From Flavobacteriales bacterium (GTDB taxonomy: Bacteria; Bacteroidota; Bacteroidia; Flavobacteriales_D; Sanyastnellaceae): a DNA stretch of 64,000 nucleotides. Where the stretch lies: positions 1 through 64,000 of the forward strand of contig JAIXWX010000029.1 in the NCBI GenBank assembly GCA_027491075.1, in the 5' to 3' direction. Below the pieces are notes generated by a model. It saw only the letters and a program-made list of their open reading frames with translations, did not search any database and was not told the DNA's origin. Positions within the stretch are counted from its first letter, which is position 1. Each line of letters opens with the position of its first letter. The position numbers and the translations under genes were made by a program. Shown here piece by piece: positions 9,201-16,680 of this stretch.

Positions 9201-12200
9201 GGACAACAACGGTCGTTATGAATTGCGCTATGACAACAACTGGGCGCAAGTGTGTATCTCGTTTCAACGCGATGCCAATGGAAACGTAATTAATTTTACA
9301 AAGAACATTGCATCGTGTCCCATCATTGAAGACTGCGTAGGACAACCCTTCGGTGACAACTATCCAGATTGTGCGGGAAATTGCCCTGGAACAGTGAAGA
9401 AGGGAGATGTAATTCCAGACGGACTGCTGAACGAGTTGGATACCCATCATTATTTGGACTTAGGAGTAGATAATGCAGCAATGGCTGTTACTGCTTGTAA
9501 TGATTTGAACGCGGATGGAATCTTGAGCGTTGCAGATGCGGCTTATATGGAAGATTGTATTCACGATCAATTGGATTTAGGAGTATTGCCGATGAACATC
9601 GACGAGTGCGCCTGGGATCCGGAAATTGTAGATCAAGGGGAATCAGTGACTCTTGGAATTCATCAAGTGAATCTAACAGACGGATATGTTGACTTGTATA
9701 TCAACAATCCTCTGAGCGAAATCAGTGCATTGGAATTTCAGTTGAGTGGAATTGCCATTGAAAGTGTAGAAAACCTTTTGCCTACCGACTGGACCCCTCA
9801 CGTACATTGGCAAAACAACGGCTATAGAATAGCTGCTACTGGAGCTGGTCATTCTACTATGGCGGTGCATTTCTCTGATACCCCATTTATGCGTGTGCAC
9901 TATTCTACCATTGAATCAAATCAAGTTTGCATCACGGAAATCACCGACGTCATGAATGCGTTTATTCACAATGTATTGACGCAAATTGGTGCATGCGGTT
10001 CTTTGGCTTCTGTGTCTGCAGCATTGAGTTCTTCTACACAGCAAATATGCAGCGGCTCTTCTGTACAGTTTAATGATATTTCAACCGGTGGAGTTACTTC
10101 GCGTACATGGACATTTGAAGGCGGTTCTCCTGCGTCTTCCACGAGCGCGAATCCTTCTGTGGTTTATGCCAATGCAGGGTCTTATGATGTGTCCCTAACG
10201 GTATCTAATGGTTCGGCAAGCACTACCATTACTCTCACGGATTATATCACCGTTGCCGCAGCGAATACGTACTATTTTGATGGCGATGGCGACGGGTATG
10301 GTGTTTCATCAAACTCCATACAAGGATGTGTTGCTCCTAGCAACTATGTTTTGTTATCTGGCGATTGTGATGATAACGCAGCAAACTACTATCCTGGCGC
10401 AAGTGAAGCTTGCAATAATGTGGATGACGATTGTGATGCAAGTATTGACGAAGGTTTTGACAATGATGGAGATGGATTTACTACCTGTGAAGGAGATTGT
10501 AATGATAACAGCGCAATCGTATATCCTGGTGCAATGGAAATTTGCAACGGAGCGGATGAAGATTGCGATACCTTATTGGATGAGACTTTTGATGCGGACG
10601 GCGATGGTGTTACGGTGTGCAATGGCGATTGTGATGACTCAAACGCGTCCATTTACCCAGGCGCCGTTGAAATATGCGGAAACAATATTGACGAGGACTG
10701 TACAGGTGGTTTGAACAACGGTTGTCCTCTTTACACATTCTACATGGATGCCGATGGAGACGGATTTGGAACGGCTTCAACAACGATGACGAGTTATGTG
10801 AATACCGCGCCTCCGGGCTACTCAACCGTTGCTACCGACTGTAACGATACCAATGGTACTATTCATCCCAATGCCTCGGAAGTGTGCGGTAACTCAACGG
10901 ATGATGACTGCGACGGATTCATAAATGAAGGCTGCACCACTTCAGTGGTTGCCAACGATAATAAGAGCAACGCAACCGTAGTTGTTGGAACAAATTATCC
11001 TTCATGCAGTAATGTGTTTGGCAATTTGACAAACGCTACCGCTTCACCTGAGGCGATGACCAACGAACCGGTTGGAGCAGGACAGGATGTATGGTATCAA
11101 GTGATAGCACAAACCAACGCCTTGCGAATTTCTGGTACCTCAACGATCAATAACCTTGCATTGGAAGTCCAGGATCAACAAGGCAATCTCATTGCTTCTT
11201 CAGATTTCGGAGGCGTGAGCACTCAAGAAATTTTAGTGGCTTCAGGTTTGACTCCAGGTCAGAACTATTTCGTTGCAGTGAGAAACTTTAACACTGCTGC
11301 AGTTGGAAACTTTACTTTATGTATTCAACATTTAGAAGCATCAAGTCCGGACTACGGCTTGAACTATTCAGGACTCTGCTCCACGTTCAAATGCAATTGG
11401 ACGGGCGCCTCTCTCTATGAAGTAACGATCATGGTCAATGGCCAACCAGTATCTTATACAGGTAACAGCACGTTGATGCCGTTTAACTTGTTCCCCGGCT
11501 TGAGCTATGGACAAACCTATCCGCTATATATCAATAGTATTTTTAACTTGACTTCAGCGGGTCAAACAAGCACGGTGATCGTGCCTGCGGGTCCATTCAT
11601 GATTTCGTTTGCTCCCGCGGCGGACTTGGATTTAAGAAATCTAGATCGTTGTCCAACACAAAGAACCATGGGTGCATTTATCAGTGCTGATTTATCCCTC
11701 TGTCAGTTTTCAAGCTACGAATGGGAGTTTGTCCAAGTAAACAGCGAAGATGAAGTGGTAGGCTTGCAGCCCGTTTATTGGGACAGCGGTACAAGAACGA
11801 GATTCATGCGTGTAAGCAATATACCCGGAGTTCAACCGGGCCATATCTACCGCGTGAGAATCCGACCTCACTTTGGAAGTACACCTGGAGACTGGGGAAC
11901 GGATTACCAATTGCTCTGTGTGGCTTCTTCGGCAGGGATGACTGAACCGAATGAGCCGAATGCTAACCTCTCAGAAAATTGGAGTGCTCTATCTATTTAT
12001 CCTAATCCATCGAATGGTGAATATGTCAACTACAGTTTAGAAGGAATAGACGAACAGATGGTTCAAGTGAGGGTAATTGATTTGAATGGAAGAGTAGTAT
12101 ATACGAAACAGCTGAATACCAAAGATGCATATATAGCTCGACTTGAATTTGATAGGCCACTCGCTTCGGGAATTTATACAATAGAACTTAGCTTCGGCGA

Positions 12201-12237
12201 AGAGCGTATCGTAGAAAAACTTTTGGTAGGAAAATAA
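6244..12237 (+). CDS. Giant T9SS surface protein with a lysyl-oxidase domain and MopE repeats
   Basis: This 1997-residue protein has a signal peptide (1-23) and a T9SS sorting domain (about 1916-1997). Between them are Ig-like and prepeptidase-C-like domains, a PKD domain (about 500-580), a lysyl-oxidase-like domain (821-1010), a dockerin-like Ca stretch (about 1055-1110), a second PKD (about 1258-1338) and MopE-type repeats (about 1342-1565) rich in DCDD and DGDGDG. In the oxidase domain, H895, H897 and H899 (CHNHYH) fit the copper ligands. K922 (GFKNGFC) and Y955 (CRDTY) align with the two residues that form the LTQ cofactor in animal enzymes, and CQWIDIT is retained. It may cross-link amines or proteins at the surface. 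Target unknown; domain call strong, activity inferred. Confidence 0.9.
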   Translation: MRPIFRIVGVLFLFVCLSNQAFSQVSAYIFTQSTSTYTPITGGTNLTIGNNWDDEIQNVALPFSFTFNGTAYSAVNISHNGFITFGATAPQTNNFTPISSSAGYAGAISGFGRDIINNGVPVAFATSGTAPNRSFTVQWTNCRRYSGGGIAGDVINFQITLVETSNAIVITYGTCTATSTTSLTCQVGLRGAANSAYNNRSSTTNWSTTTSGVSNAAAITSTNLIMPASGLTFTYTVPVACTGSPAAAVIPSTLSPCTGTTTVITASSFATGGGISYQWQESPNGTSSWVNVTGGAGATTTIYTTSAVNVTRYFRLQTTCSNSSQTSSSNVITVTPNSCSPANDICSNAIAITNFGTNVLANNSFAVTNGPEPSCGGTGIRDVWYSFVYNGGTVNITTSAVSGGLADTRIALYAACGGVQVGCNDDNPSGGLYSILSFNCNQLTVGQTYYIQAGGYNTNVGAFNLNVAVTNAAGCTNPFATNYNACAITDNGTCTFPPLSAAFSYVPSGTNCLNIQLSDESEGNLVSWQWTINGATPSSSTSQNPLVSFPGPGTYPVSVTVTDASGATASITQNVIVETGVIMTVDITADNLPQQTTWTVFDSNNNPVQSGTSADATFCINDECHRFEIYDSGTNGICCSNGNGSYRLYLNGIEVANGASFSAEDIRFVNCPQGTSCNDPIVITPGSFTAPERNTWYSFTPPVNGQYKVSTCGLAACDTRIWIYDYCNMANFDDSNEATLTYNDDFCGVQSEVTPIMEGGQTYYIRIGDSGNSCGTSSISFILEYLGPIVGCMDDLACNYSPIASAAGPCYYNGSPNCENLGPDLEVSLNDLFNSLSVQTLNGTDACLVNEGCIQGLGSRQILRFTTTIWNIGNQDYFIGQPNANNSQFEWDPCHNHYHYEGYAEYLLFDANGAPMPEIGFKNGFCVLDLFCPSGFTAKYTCGNMGITAGCRDTYSSALTCQWIDITNVPAGSYYLVVRTNWDQSPDNNGRYELRYDNNWAQVCISFQRDANGNVINFTKNIASCPIIEDCVGQPFGDNYPDCAGNCPGTVKKGDVIPDGLLNELDTHHYLDLGVDNAAMAVTACNDLNADGILSVADAAYMEDCIHDQLDLGVLPMNIDECAWDPEIVDQGESVTLGIHQVNLTDGYVDLYINNPLSEISALEFQLSGIAIESVENLLPTDWTPHVHWQNNGYRIAATGAGHSTMAVHFSDTPFMRVHYSTIESNQVCITEITDVMNAFIHNVLTQIGACGSLASVSAALSSSTQQICSGSSVQFNDISTGGVTSRTWTFEGGSPASSTSANPSVVYANAGSYDVSLTVSNGSASTTITLTDYITVAAANTYYFDGDGDGYGVSSNSIQGCVAPSNYVLLSGDCDDNAANYYPGASEACNNVDDDCDASIDEGFDNDGDGFTTCEGDCNDNSAIVYPGAMEICNGADEDCDTLLDETFDADGDGVTVCNGDCDDSNASIYPGAVEICGNNIDEDCTGGLNNGCPLYTFYMDADGDGFGTASTTMTSYVNTAPPGYSTVATDCNDTNGTIHPNASEVCGNSTDDDCDGFINEGCTTSVVANDNKSNATVVVGTNYPSCSNVFGNLTNATASPEAMTNEPVGAGQDVWYQVIAQTNALRISGTSTINNLALEVQDQQGNLIASSDFGGVSTQEILVASGLTPGQNYFVAVRNFNTAAVGNFTLCIQHLEASSPDYGLNYSGLCSTFKCNWTGASLYEVTIMVNGQPVSYTGNSTLMPFNLFPGLSYGQTYPLYINSIFNLTSAGQTSTVIVPAGPFMISFAPAADLDLRNLDRCPTQRTMGAFISADLSLCQFSSYEWEFVQVNSEDEVVGLQPVYWDSGTRTRFMRVSNIPGVQPGHIYRVRIRPHFGSTPGDWGTDYQLLCVASSAGMTEPNEPNANLSENWSALSIYPNPSNGEYVNYSLEGIDEQMVQVRVIDLNGRVVYTKQLNTKDAYIARLEFDRPLASGIYTIELSFGEERIVEKLLVGK

Positions 12238-12256
12238 AAAAGGATCCGAAGATCCT
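12231..12256 (-). terminator. Terminator of the MFS transporter gene, UUCG tetraloop
   Basis: Read on the - strand, AGGATC-TTCG-GATCCT is followed by TTTTTTATTTT. A six-pair stem capped by the very stable UUCG tetraloop and a T-run is a classic intrinsic terminator. It overlaps the stop codon of the giant + strand gene. Confidence 0.8.
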
Positions 12257-12274
12257 GGTGCTATGATAAAAATT

Positions 12275-12303
12275 CAACAAAGGGTCCTAGTGACCCTTTG
12301 TTG
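12275..12303. terminator. Convergent-gene hairpin, probable terminator for the giant protein
   Basis: A perfect 12-bp stem (CAACAAAGGGTC / GACCCTTTGTTG) with a five-base loop lies between the convergent genes. It includes the last codons of the MFS transporter gene. The T-run is weak on the + strand, so termination strength is uncertain. Confidence 0.55.
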
Positions 12304-13696
12304 CTGTTTGAGAAACATCTAAGTGTCGCGTGCGGTATGCGTAGTACGCCAAATAAGCAAAACAAACAACGCCTACCCAATAACTCTGTTGTATTCCTAC
12401 AACATGATCAGCGAAATAACCTTGAATAAGGCTTACAACACCACCTCCCATGATCATCATGATCAACAAGCTAGATCCTTCATTGGTATGACGTCCTAGG
12501 CCTGTAATGGCTAAAGTAAAAATACAGGGCCAAAGAGTACTACAGAACAATCCAACGGTGATAAAAGCATAAGCACTTACTTCTCCAGAAGCAAATATTC
12601 CTACAAGCAAGGCAGCAATTCCAAAGAAAGAGTATATCATCAATTGTCTTGAAGGTTGTCCATTGCTCATTTTATCTGCGAAAATCAATAGCACAATGAA
12701 CAATGCATAGAAGTAGAAATGAGTAACGTCGTGATTGGCGATTACATTGGTAATTAAAAAAACCAAGAAGGCCACAAAAGGGAGAACAACATTCAATATT
12801 TTCTTTCCTGTTTCACTTATGTTAAATGCACCTGCTGCACTTGTCCAACGGCCAATCATGAGACTCGCCCAAAATAAGGAAACATAGGGAGCAACCGATT
12901 GCTCGTTGACTCCAAGTTTTTGCATTAGAAATTCAGGGAGATTACTCGCTGTAGAAACCTCTACACCAACGTAAACAAAGATGGCAATCATTCCTAAATA
13001 AAGCTGCGGATAGTCGAAAGGGCTTCCTTTTGATTTAGGCTCATTGCTAACTTCTTCCACCGACTCTATCTTGTCTGGAACAGATGACAATTTGAAGATG
13101 ACCGCAACAATTAAGAATGCTGCTCCTAGAATGAGATAGGGTGTTTTAACTGCTTCCAAGTTTAAGGTTGTATTCCCCGAAGAAGCGCTTCCGAAAATCG
13201 CATACGCAATAATTACTGGGCCAATCGTAGTTCCAATGTTGTTGATACCGCCCGCTAAACTTAAGCGTTGAGAACCCTTAGCGGGATCTCCCATGACGAT
13301 AGCCAAAGGGTTCGCTGCGGTTTGTTGCAAAGAGAATCCTAATCCCACCGTAAATAATCCACCCAAAAGCAAAGGAAAAGAAGCGTTGTTTGCCGCAGGA
13401 ATAAATAACAAGGTGCCCATTGCGGAAATAAACAATCCCAATGCTAAACCATTGCGATATCCTAAGGAGTTGAGAATGTCCTGATTTCTGATTTTTGAGG
13501 TGATGTAGTAGGCAAGAGATCCCACTGTATAGGCCACATAGAAAGCAAAAGATATCATCTGCGACTCAAGCTGAGTGAGGGATAAAGCTTTTTTGAATAC
13601 TGGAATCAATATGTCATTGCTTGCCGCAACGAAGCCCCAAAAAAAGAAAACAGAAACAAGAGTGACAAATGCACTCGATGAATTGGATTTGGTCAT
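12287..13696 (-). CDS. Sugar MFS transporter of the FucP/GluP type
   Basis: The 469-residue protein has about 12 membrane helices. It carries features of the fucose/glucose-galactose:proton symporter family: FFFWGFVAASNDILIP in helix 1, QQTAANPLAI near residues 125-135 and GGINNIGTTIGP near 150. The family imports monosaccharides across the inner membrane, using the proton or sodium gradient. It lies at the edge of a beta-glucan degradation locus, so glucose released by the GH3 enzyme is the likely substrate; this is inferred from context. It follows the T9SS glycan-binding gene on the same strand, but a strong terminator at 13727 separates them, so it probably has its own promoter. Confidence 0.88.
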   Translation of the reverse strand: MTKSNSSSAFVTLVSVFFFWGFVAASNDILIPVFKKALSLTQLESQMISFAFYVAYTVGSLAYYITSKIRNQDILNSLGYRNGLALGLFISAMGTLLFIPAANNASFPLLLGGLFTVGLGFSLQQTAANPLAIVMGDPAKGSQRLSLAGGINNIGTTIGPVIIAYAIFGSASSGNTTLNLEAVKTPYLILGAAFLIVAVIFKLSSVPDKIESVEEVSNEPKSKGSPFDYPQLYLGMIAIFVYVGVEVSTASNLPEFLMQKLGVNEQSVAPYVSLFWASLMIGRWTSAAGAFNISETGKKILNVVLPFVAFLVFLITNVIANHDVTHFYFYALFIVLLIFADKMSNGQPSRQLMIYSFFGIAALLVGIFASGEVSAYAFITVGLFCSTLWPCIFTLAITGLGRHTNEGSSLLIMMIMGGGVVSLIQGYFADHVVGIQQSYWVGVVCFAYLAYYAYRTRHLDVSQTATKGH

Positions 13697-13726
13697 AAGG
13701 TTTCTCGATATAGATTACAATGGTAT

Positions 13727-13760
13727 GAAAAAAAAGGCCTTCTCAGATGGAAGGCCTTTT
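13727..13760 (-). terminator. Terminator of the T9SS glycan-binding protein gene
   Basis: A perfect 10-bp stem AAAAGGCCTT / AAGGCCTTTT with a nine-base loop is followed on the - strand by a long T-run. It lies 16 bases past the stop codon of the gene at 13776. Confidence 0.9.
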
Positions 13761-13775
13761 AGTCAAATTATTTAA

Positions 13776-15818
13776 TTAATGGCGAATGACTATGGAAGAG
13801 TGATAGGCATTTCCATCGGAAATAATTCTCAATGTGTAGATACCGTCGGCAAATGCTTCAGTAGATAGGATAGCGGTACCATTGCCTGAATGGCTTTGAT
13901 TGTAAATCAATTTGCCGCTTAGATCAAAGAGCATTACTTGAGCGTTGGAAGTATTGTTAAATCCTGCAATGGCAAGTTGCTCGTTGGCAGGGTTGGGATA
14001 TACGCTGAGGTTAGAAGCGAAATTCTCTTCAACGCTTACAATGCACGCAGCGCAAGATGCCCAGCAAACTACATCCAATGAAGTTTCTCCTTCTACAGTA
14101 ATGCTACGATTGGTGAATCCATCAATGGTGGTGGTGCAAGAACTGCCGGGAGTGAGTTCTTCTTGTCCTGCCCAAGCATCATGTGCAAACTTGTACTCGT
14201 AAGTACCTCCGTTTAATGGAATAGTAATTTCCCAAACATCATCTCCATCTGCATCGGTCATTTGCGCACATCCGCCACACCAACCATTGAATGATCCGTT
14301 TACTTCTGGTGTTGTATATGTGCCAGTGTATTGTGACATATCCACTTTGAATGTTACGTTGTATGGTCCGCTGATATTCTCACAAGACTCACATGCACCC
14401 CAACATACAACATCTAGTACGGCGTCTGCTGAAACTTCAAGTGATCTATTGGTGAAACCAAAGTTGGTAACCGTACATGGAGAACCAGGAATTAAGGTTT
14501 CTTGACCCGCCCATGCATCGTGTGCGAACTTGTATTCATACGTACCTGCCTCAAGAGGGATTGTGATTTCCCAGATATCGTCTCCATCTGCATCACTAAG
14601 TGGTGCGCATCCACCGCACCAATCATTGAAGCTACCATTTATCTCTGGAAGTACGAATGCTTCGGTGTAGGCGGACATATCTACGCGGAAAGTAATATTG
14701 AACTCTTGAGCTCCACCACCACCAGAACCCATTTGAATATCATCAAAGTAATAGGTTTTTTCGCCTGCTACAGAACCTGGAGTTCCGAAGTTGAAGAAGA
14801 TGCTCGCTTTGTTATAATTGTTTGCAAGATTGATTGCAGCGGTACCAGTGGCCTGATTTGAAAAATCAAAAGTCAACGTTTCCCATTCTCCCGCCACTGT
14901 AGTGGAGGCCTCTGTTTCAACAGAAATAGTATTGTTGGAAGAATCTTCTACTTTTAAACGCACTGGAATTCCAGCATCCGGTGACCATACACGCACTGTC
15001 ATGGTGGTGTTATCAGCTGTGAAAGGAATCGCTGAAGCAAATCCTTGTTGCGCAGCATTTGTAATAGTAGTACCTGCCCACAATTCGGCATTTCCCGACT
15101 TAATTACTTTGGCCACGGTATTGTTCGCGTCGGTTGGATCCGCTTCGATTGTCGAGGCCTCTGCACCTCCAAATCCTGCTAAGCCATATTCAACGTTATC
15201 TTCTTCAAACGTAACAGGCAAATTCATTTGAGCTGGTCCACCTGTTGGCTCTCCCATCATGATGTCGTCAAAGTAATAGGTCTGCTCTCCTGCGACTGAA
15301 CCAGGAGTTCCGAAATTGAAGAAAATACTCACCTTGTTATAGGTGTTGGAAAAATTAATTGCAGCTGTACCGGTCGCTTGATTGTTAAAATCAAAAGTCA
15401 ACACTTGCCATTCTCCAGCAGCCGTGGTAGTGGCTTCTGTTTCTACTGAAATAGTAGGGTTTGTTGAGTCTTCTGCCTTCAAACGTACAGGTATGCCCGA
15501 AGTGGGAGACCATACGCGCACTGTCATGGTTGTAAGATTCGAACTGAATGGTATAGCAGAAGAAAAACCATCACCGTTTGCATTGGTGACTGTTGTTCCT
15601 GCCCACAACTCAGCAAATCCAGCTTTAATCACTTTTGCAACCATGTTGCTGGCATTCGTCGGATCCATTTCAATCGTGGAGGCATCTGCCCCTCCAAATC
15701 CAACCAATCCATATTCTACAGTAGGATCATCAAAGGTCACTGGAAGTGACATCTGCGTCTGTGCATTTAGAAAAAGCACAGTAAAGACACAGGAAATTGA
15801 TAGTAAAACTCTTGTCAT
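13776..15818 (-). CDS. T9SS-secreted multidomain glycan-binding protein with two pairs of repeats
   Basis: The 680-residue protein has a signal peptide (1-20), two closely similar CBM4/9-like jelly-roll domains (about 23-190 and 198-363), two CBM20/48-like domains (about 372-475 and 485-590, each with GSFN.WCGGC and AGTYEYKFAHDAWAG), and a T9SS sorting domain (about 603-680). No catalytic residues are apparent. It is likely exported and fixed to the cell surface to hold beta-glucan near the hydrolases of the divergent operon. The repeats are still highly alike in DNA, which points to recent tandem duplication or ongoing gene conversion. The glycan bound is inferred from context only. Confidence 0.82.
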   Translation of the reverse strand: MTRVLLSISCVFTVLFLNAQTQMSLPVTFDDPTVEYGLVGFGGADASTIEMDPTNASNMVAKVIKAGFAELWAGTTVTNANGDGFSSAIPFSSNLTTMTVRVWSPTSGIPVRLKAEDSTNPTISVETEATTTAAGEWQVLTFDFNNQATGTAAINFSNTYNKVSIFFNFGTPGSVAGEQTYYFDDIMMGEPTGGPAQMNLPVTFEEDNVEYGLAGFGGAEASTIEADPTDANNTVAKVIKSGNAELWAGTTITNAAQQGFASAIPFTADNTTMTVRVWSPDAGIPVRLKVEDSSNNTISVETEASTTVAGEWETLTFDFSNQATGTAAINLANNYNKASIFFNFGTPGSVAGEKTYYFDDIQMGSGGGGAQEFNITFRVDMSAYTEAFVLPEINGSFNDWCGGCAPLSDADGDDIWEITIPLEAGTYEYKFAHDAWAGQETLIPGSPCTVTNFGFTNRSLEVSADAVLDVVCWGACESCENISGPYNVTFKVDMSQYTGTYTTPEVNGSFNGWCGGCAQMTDADGDDVWEITIPLNGGTYEYKFAHDAWAGQEELTPGSSCTTTIDGFTNRSITVEGETSLDVVCWASCAACIVSVEENFASNLSVYPNPANEQLAIAGFNNTSNAQVMLFDLSGKLIYNQSHSGNGTAILSTEAFADGIYTLRIISDGNAYHSSIVIRH
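14629..15760 (-). repeat. Tandem duplication inside the glycan-binding gene
   Basis: Two units of about 500 bases (roughly 15752-15250 and 15227-14730, - strand) encode nearly the same domain, with runs of identical sequence such as the FNFGTPGSVAGE codons. A second pair, about 14040-14365 and 14370-14705, duplicates the CBM20/48-like domain. Assemblers may collapse or misjoin such repeats. Confidence 0.7.
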
Positions 15819-15861
15819 TTTTATTGTTTGTTTGATTATGGTTCGACGAATTTAGGACTAA

Positions 15862-15876
15862 TTGTATAAAATACAA
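15862..15876. promoter_or_regulatory. Candidate operator between the divergent glucan genes
   Basis: A perfect inverted repeat, TTGTAT-AAA-ATACAA, lies in the 110-base divergent region. It is 25 bases upstream of the -7 box of the regulator gene. It could bind the regulator at 15929, but AT-rich palindromes of this size also occur by chance. Confidence 0.35.
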
Positions 15877-15900
15877 AAAGTATCTTTTAAAAAATTATAA

Positions 15901-15908
15901 TAGCTTTG
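15901..15908 (+). promoter_or_regulatory. Bacteroidota -7 promoter box for the regulator and glucan operon
   Basis: TAGCTTTG matches the Bacteroidota consensus TAnnTTTG exactly and lies 20 bases before the start codon at 15929. No clear TTTG -33 box is found at the normal distance. Confidence 0.5.
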
Positions 15909-15928
15909 TACAAACGGTTTCCTGACTC

Positions 15929-16672
15929 ATGACAACAACATCTCGCGCTTTTAAATCCCGTATTCAACAGGAAGACTTATATTCTATTCCTATAGACGAA
16001 TTTTTCAAATCCGCATTTTCCGTGGATTGTGTTATCTTTGGATATCACGAGCGACAATTGAAGGTACTCCTTATAGAAAGAGGCACTGAACCGTATGAAG
16101 GTTTTTGGGCTTTGCCAGGTGATCTGGTATATCCTTATGAAGACTTGGATAGCGCAGCTTCTCGAGTACTAAATGATTTGACTACGCTATCTGATATTCC
16201 TATTCGTCAAATTCATACGTTTGGAAAAGTGGACCGACATCCTCTGGGAAGAGTAATTACTGTCGCTTACACAGCGATAGTGGAAATGCAAGATCTGACT
16301 CCACAAGCTTCCTCGTGGGCTGCAGCTACAAAATGGCATTCCCTCAAACGAATTCCAAAACTCGCATTCGACCACAGAGAAATCTTGAATAAAGCATTGG
16401 GCGAATTGCAAGAGATGGTCAAGCACGAGCCAGTTTGGAATAAGGTATTGCCCGAGAAGTTTACCTTAACTCAACTTCAAGAGTTTTATGAAACTATTTT
16501 CAATAAAACATTCGATAAAGGAAACTTTAGAAAGAAGCTTCAAGATTTTAAGTTCATCACGAAGTTGGATGAAGCGCAGCAAAATGTAAGTCATCGTCCA
16601 TCTTTACTTTACAGATTTAATGAGAAAAAATATCTCGAGCAGAAAAACAAGGGTTTCTTTTTCGACTTATAA
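15929..16672 (+). CDS. Nudix-fold transcription regulator (NrtR/AraR-like)
   Basis: The 247-residue protein has an N-terminal Nudix fold (about 24-160; VDCVIFGYHERQLKVLLIER, then GFWALPGDLV). A C-terminal segment (about 170-240, LPEKFTLTQLQEFYETIF) fits the winged-helix DNA-binding domain of NrtR-type regulators. The Nudix box is degenerate: the REUxEE acidic cluster is replaced by SRVLNDLT, so hydrolase activity is unlikely and a ligand-sensing role is expected. In Bacteroidota such proteins often control sugar catabolism genes. It starts the operon and is divergent from the glycan-binding protein, with only 8 bases to the next gene. The effector is probably a sugar or phosphosugar; not determined here. 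Confidence 0.85.
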   Translation: MTTTSRAFKSRIQQEDLYSIPIDEFFKSAFSVDCVIFGYHERQLKVLLIERGTEPYEGFWALPGDLVYPYEDLDSAASRVLNDLTTLSDIPIRQIHTFGKVDRHPLGRVITVAYTAIVEMQDLTPQASSWAAATKWHSLKRIPKLAFDHREILNKALGELQEMVKHEPVWNKVLPEKFTLTQLQEFYETIFNKTFDKGNFRKKLQDFKFITKLDEAQQNVSHRPSLLYRFNEKKYLEQKNKGFFFDL

Positions 16673-16680
16673 TTTACAAA

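Noticed and set aside
10208-10714. Overlapping frame of 168 codons inside the giant gene
   Set aside because: It is a shadow of the Asp-rich MopE repeats in another frame, with low-complexity Met/Ile content.
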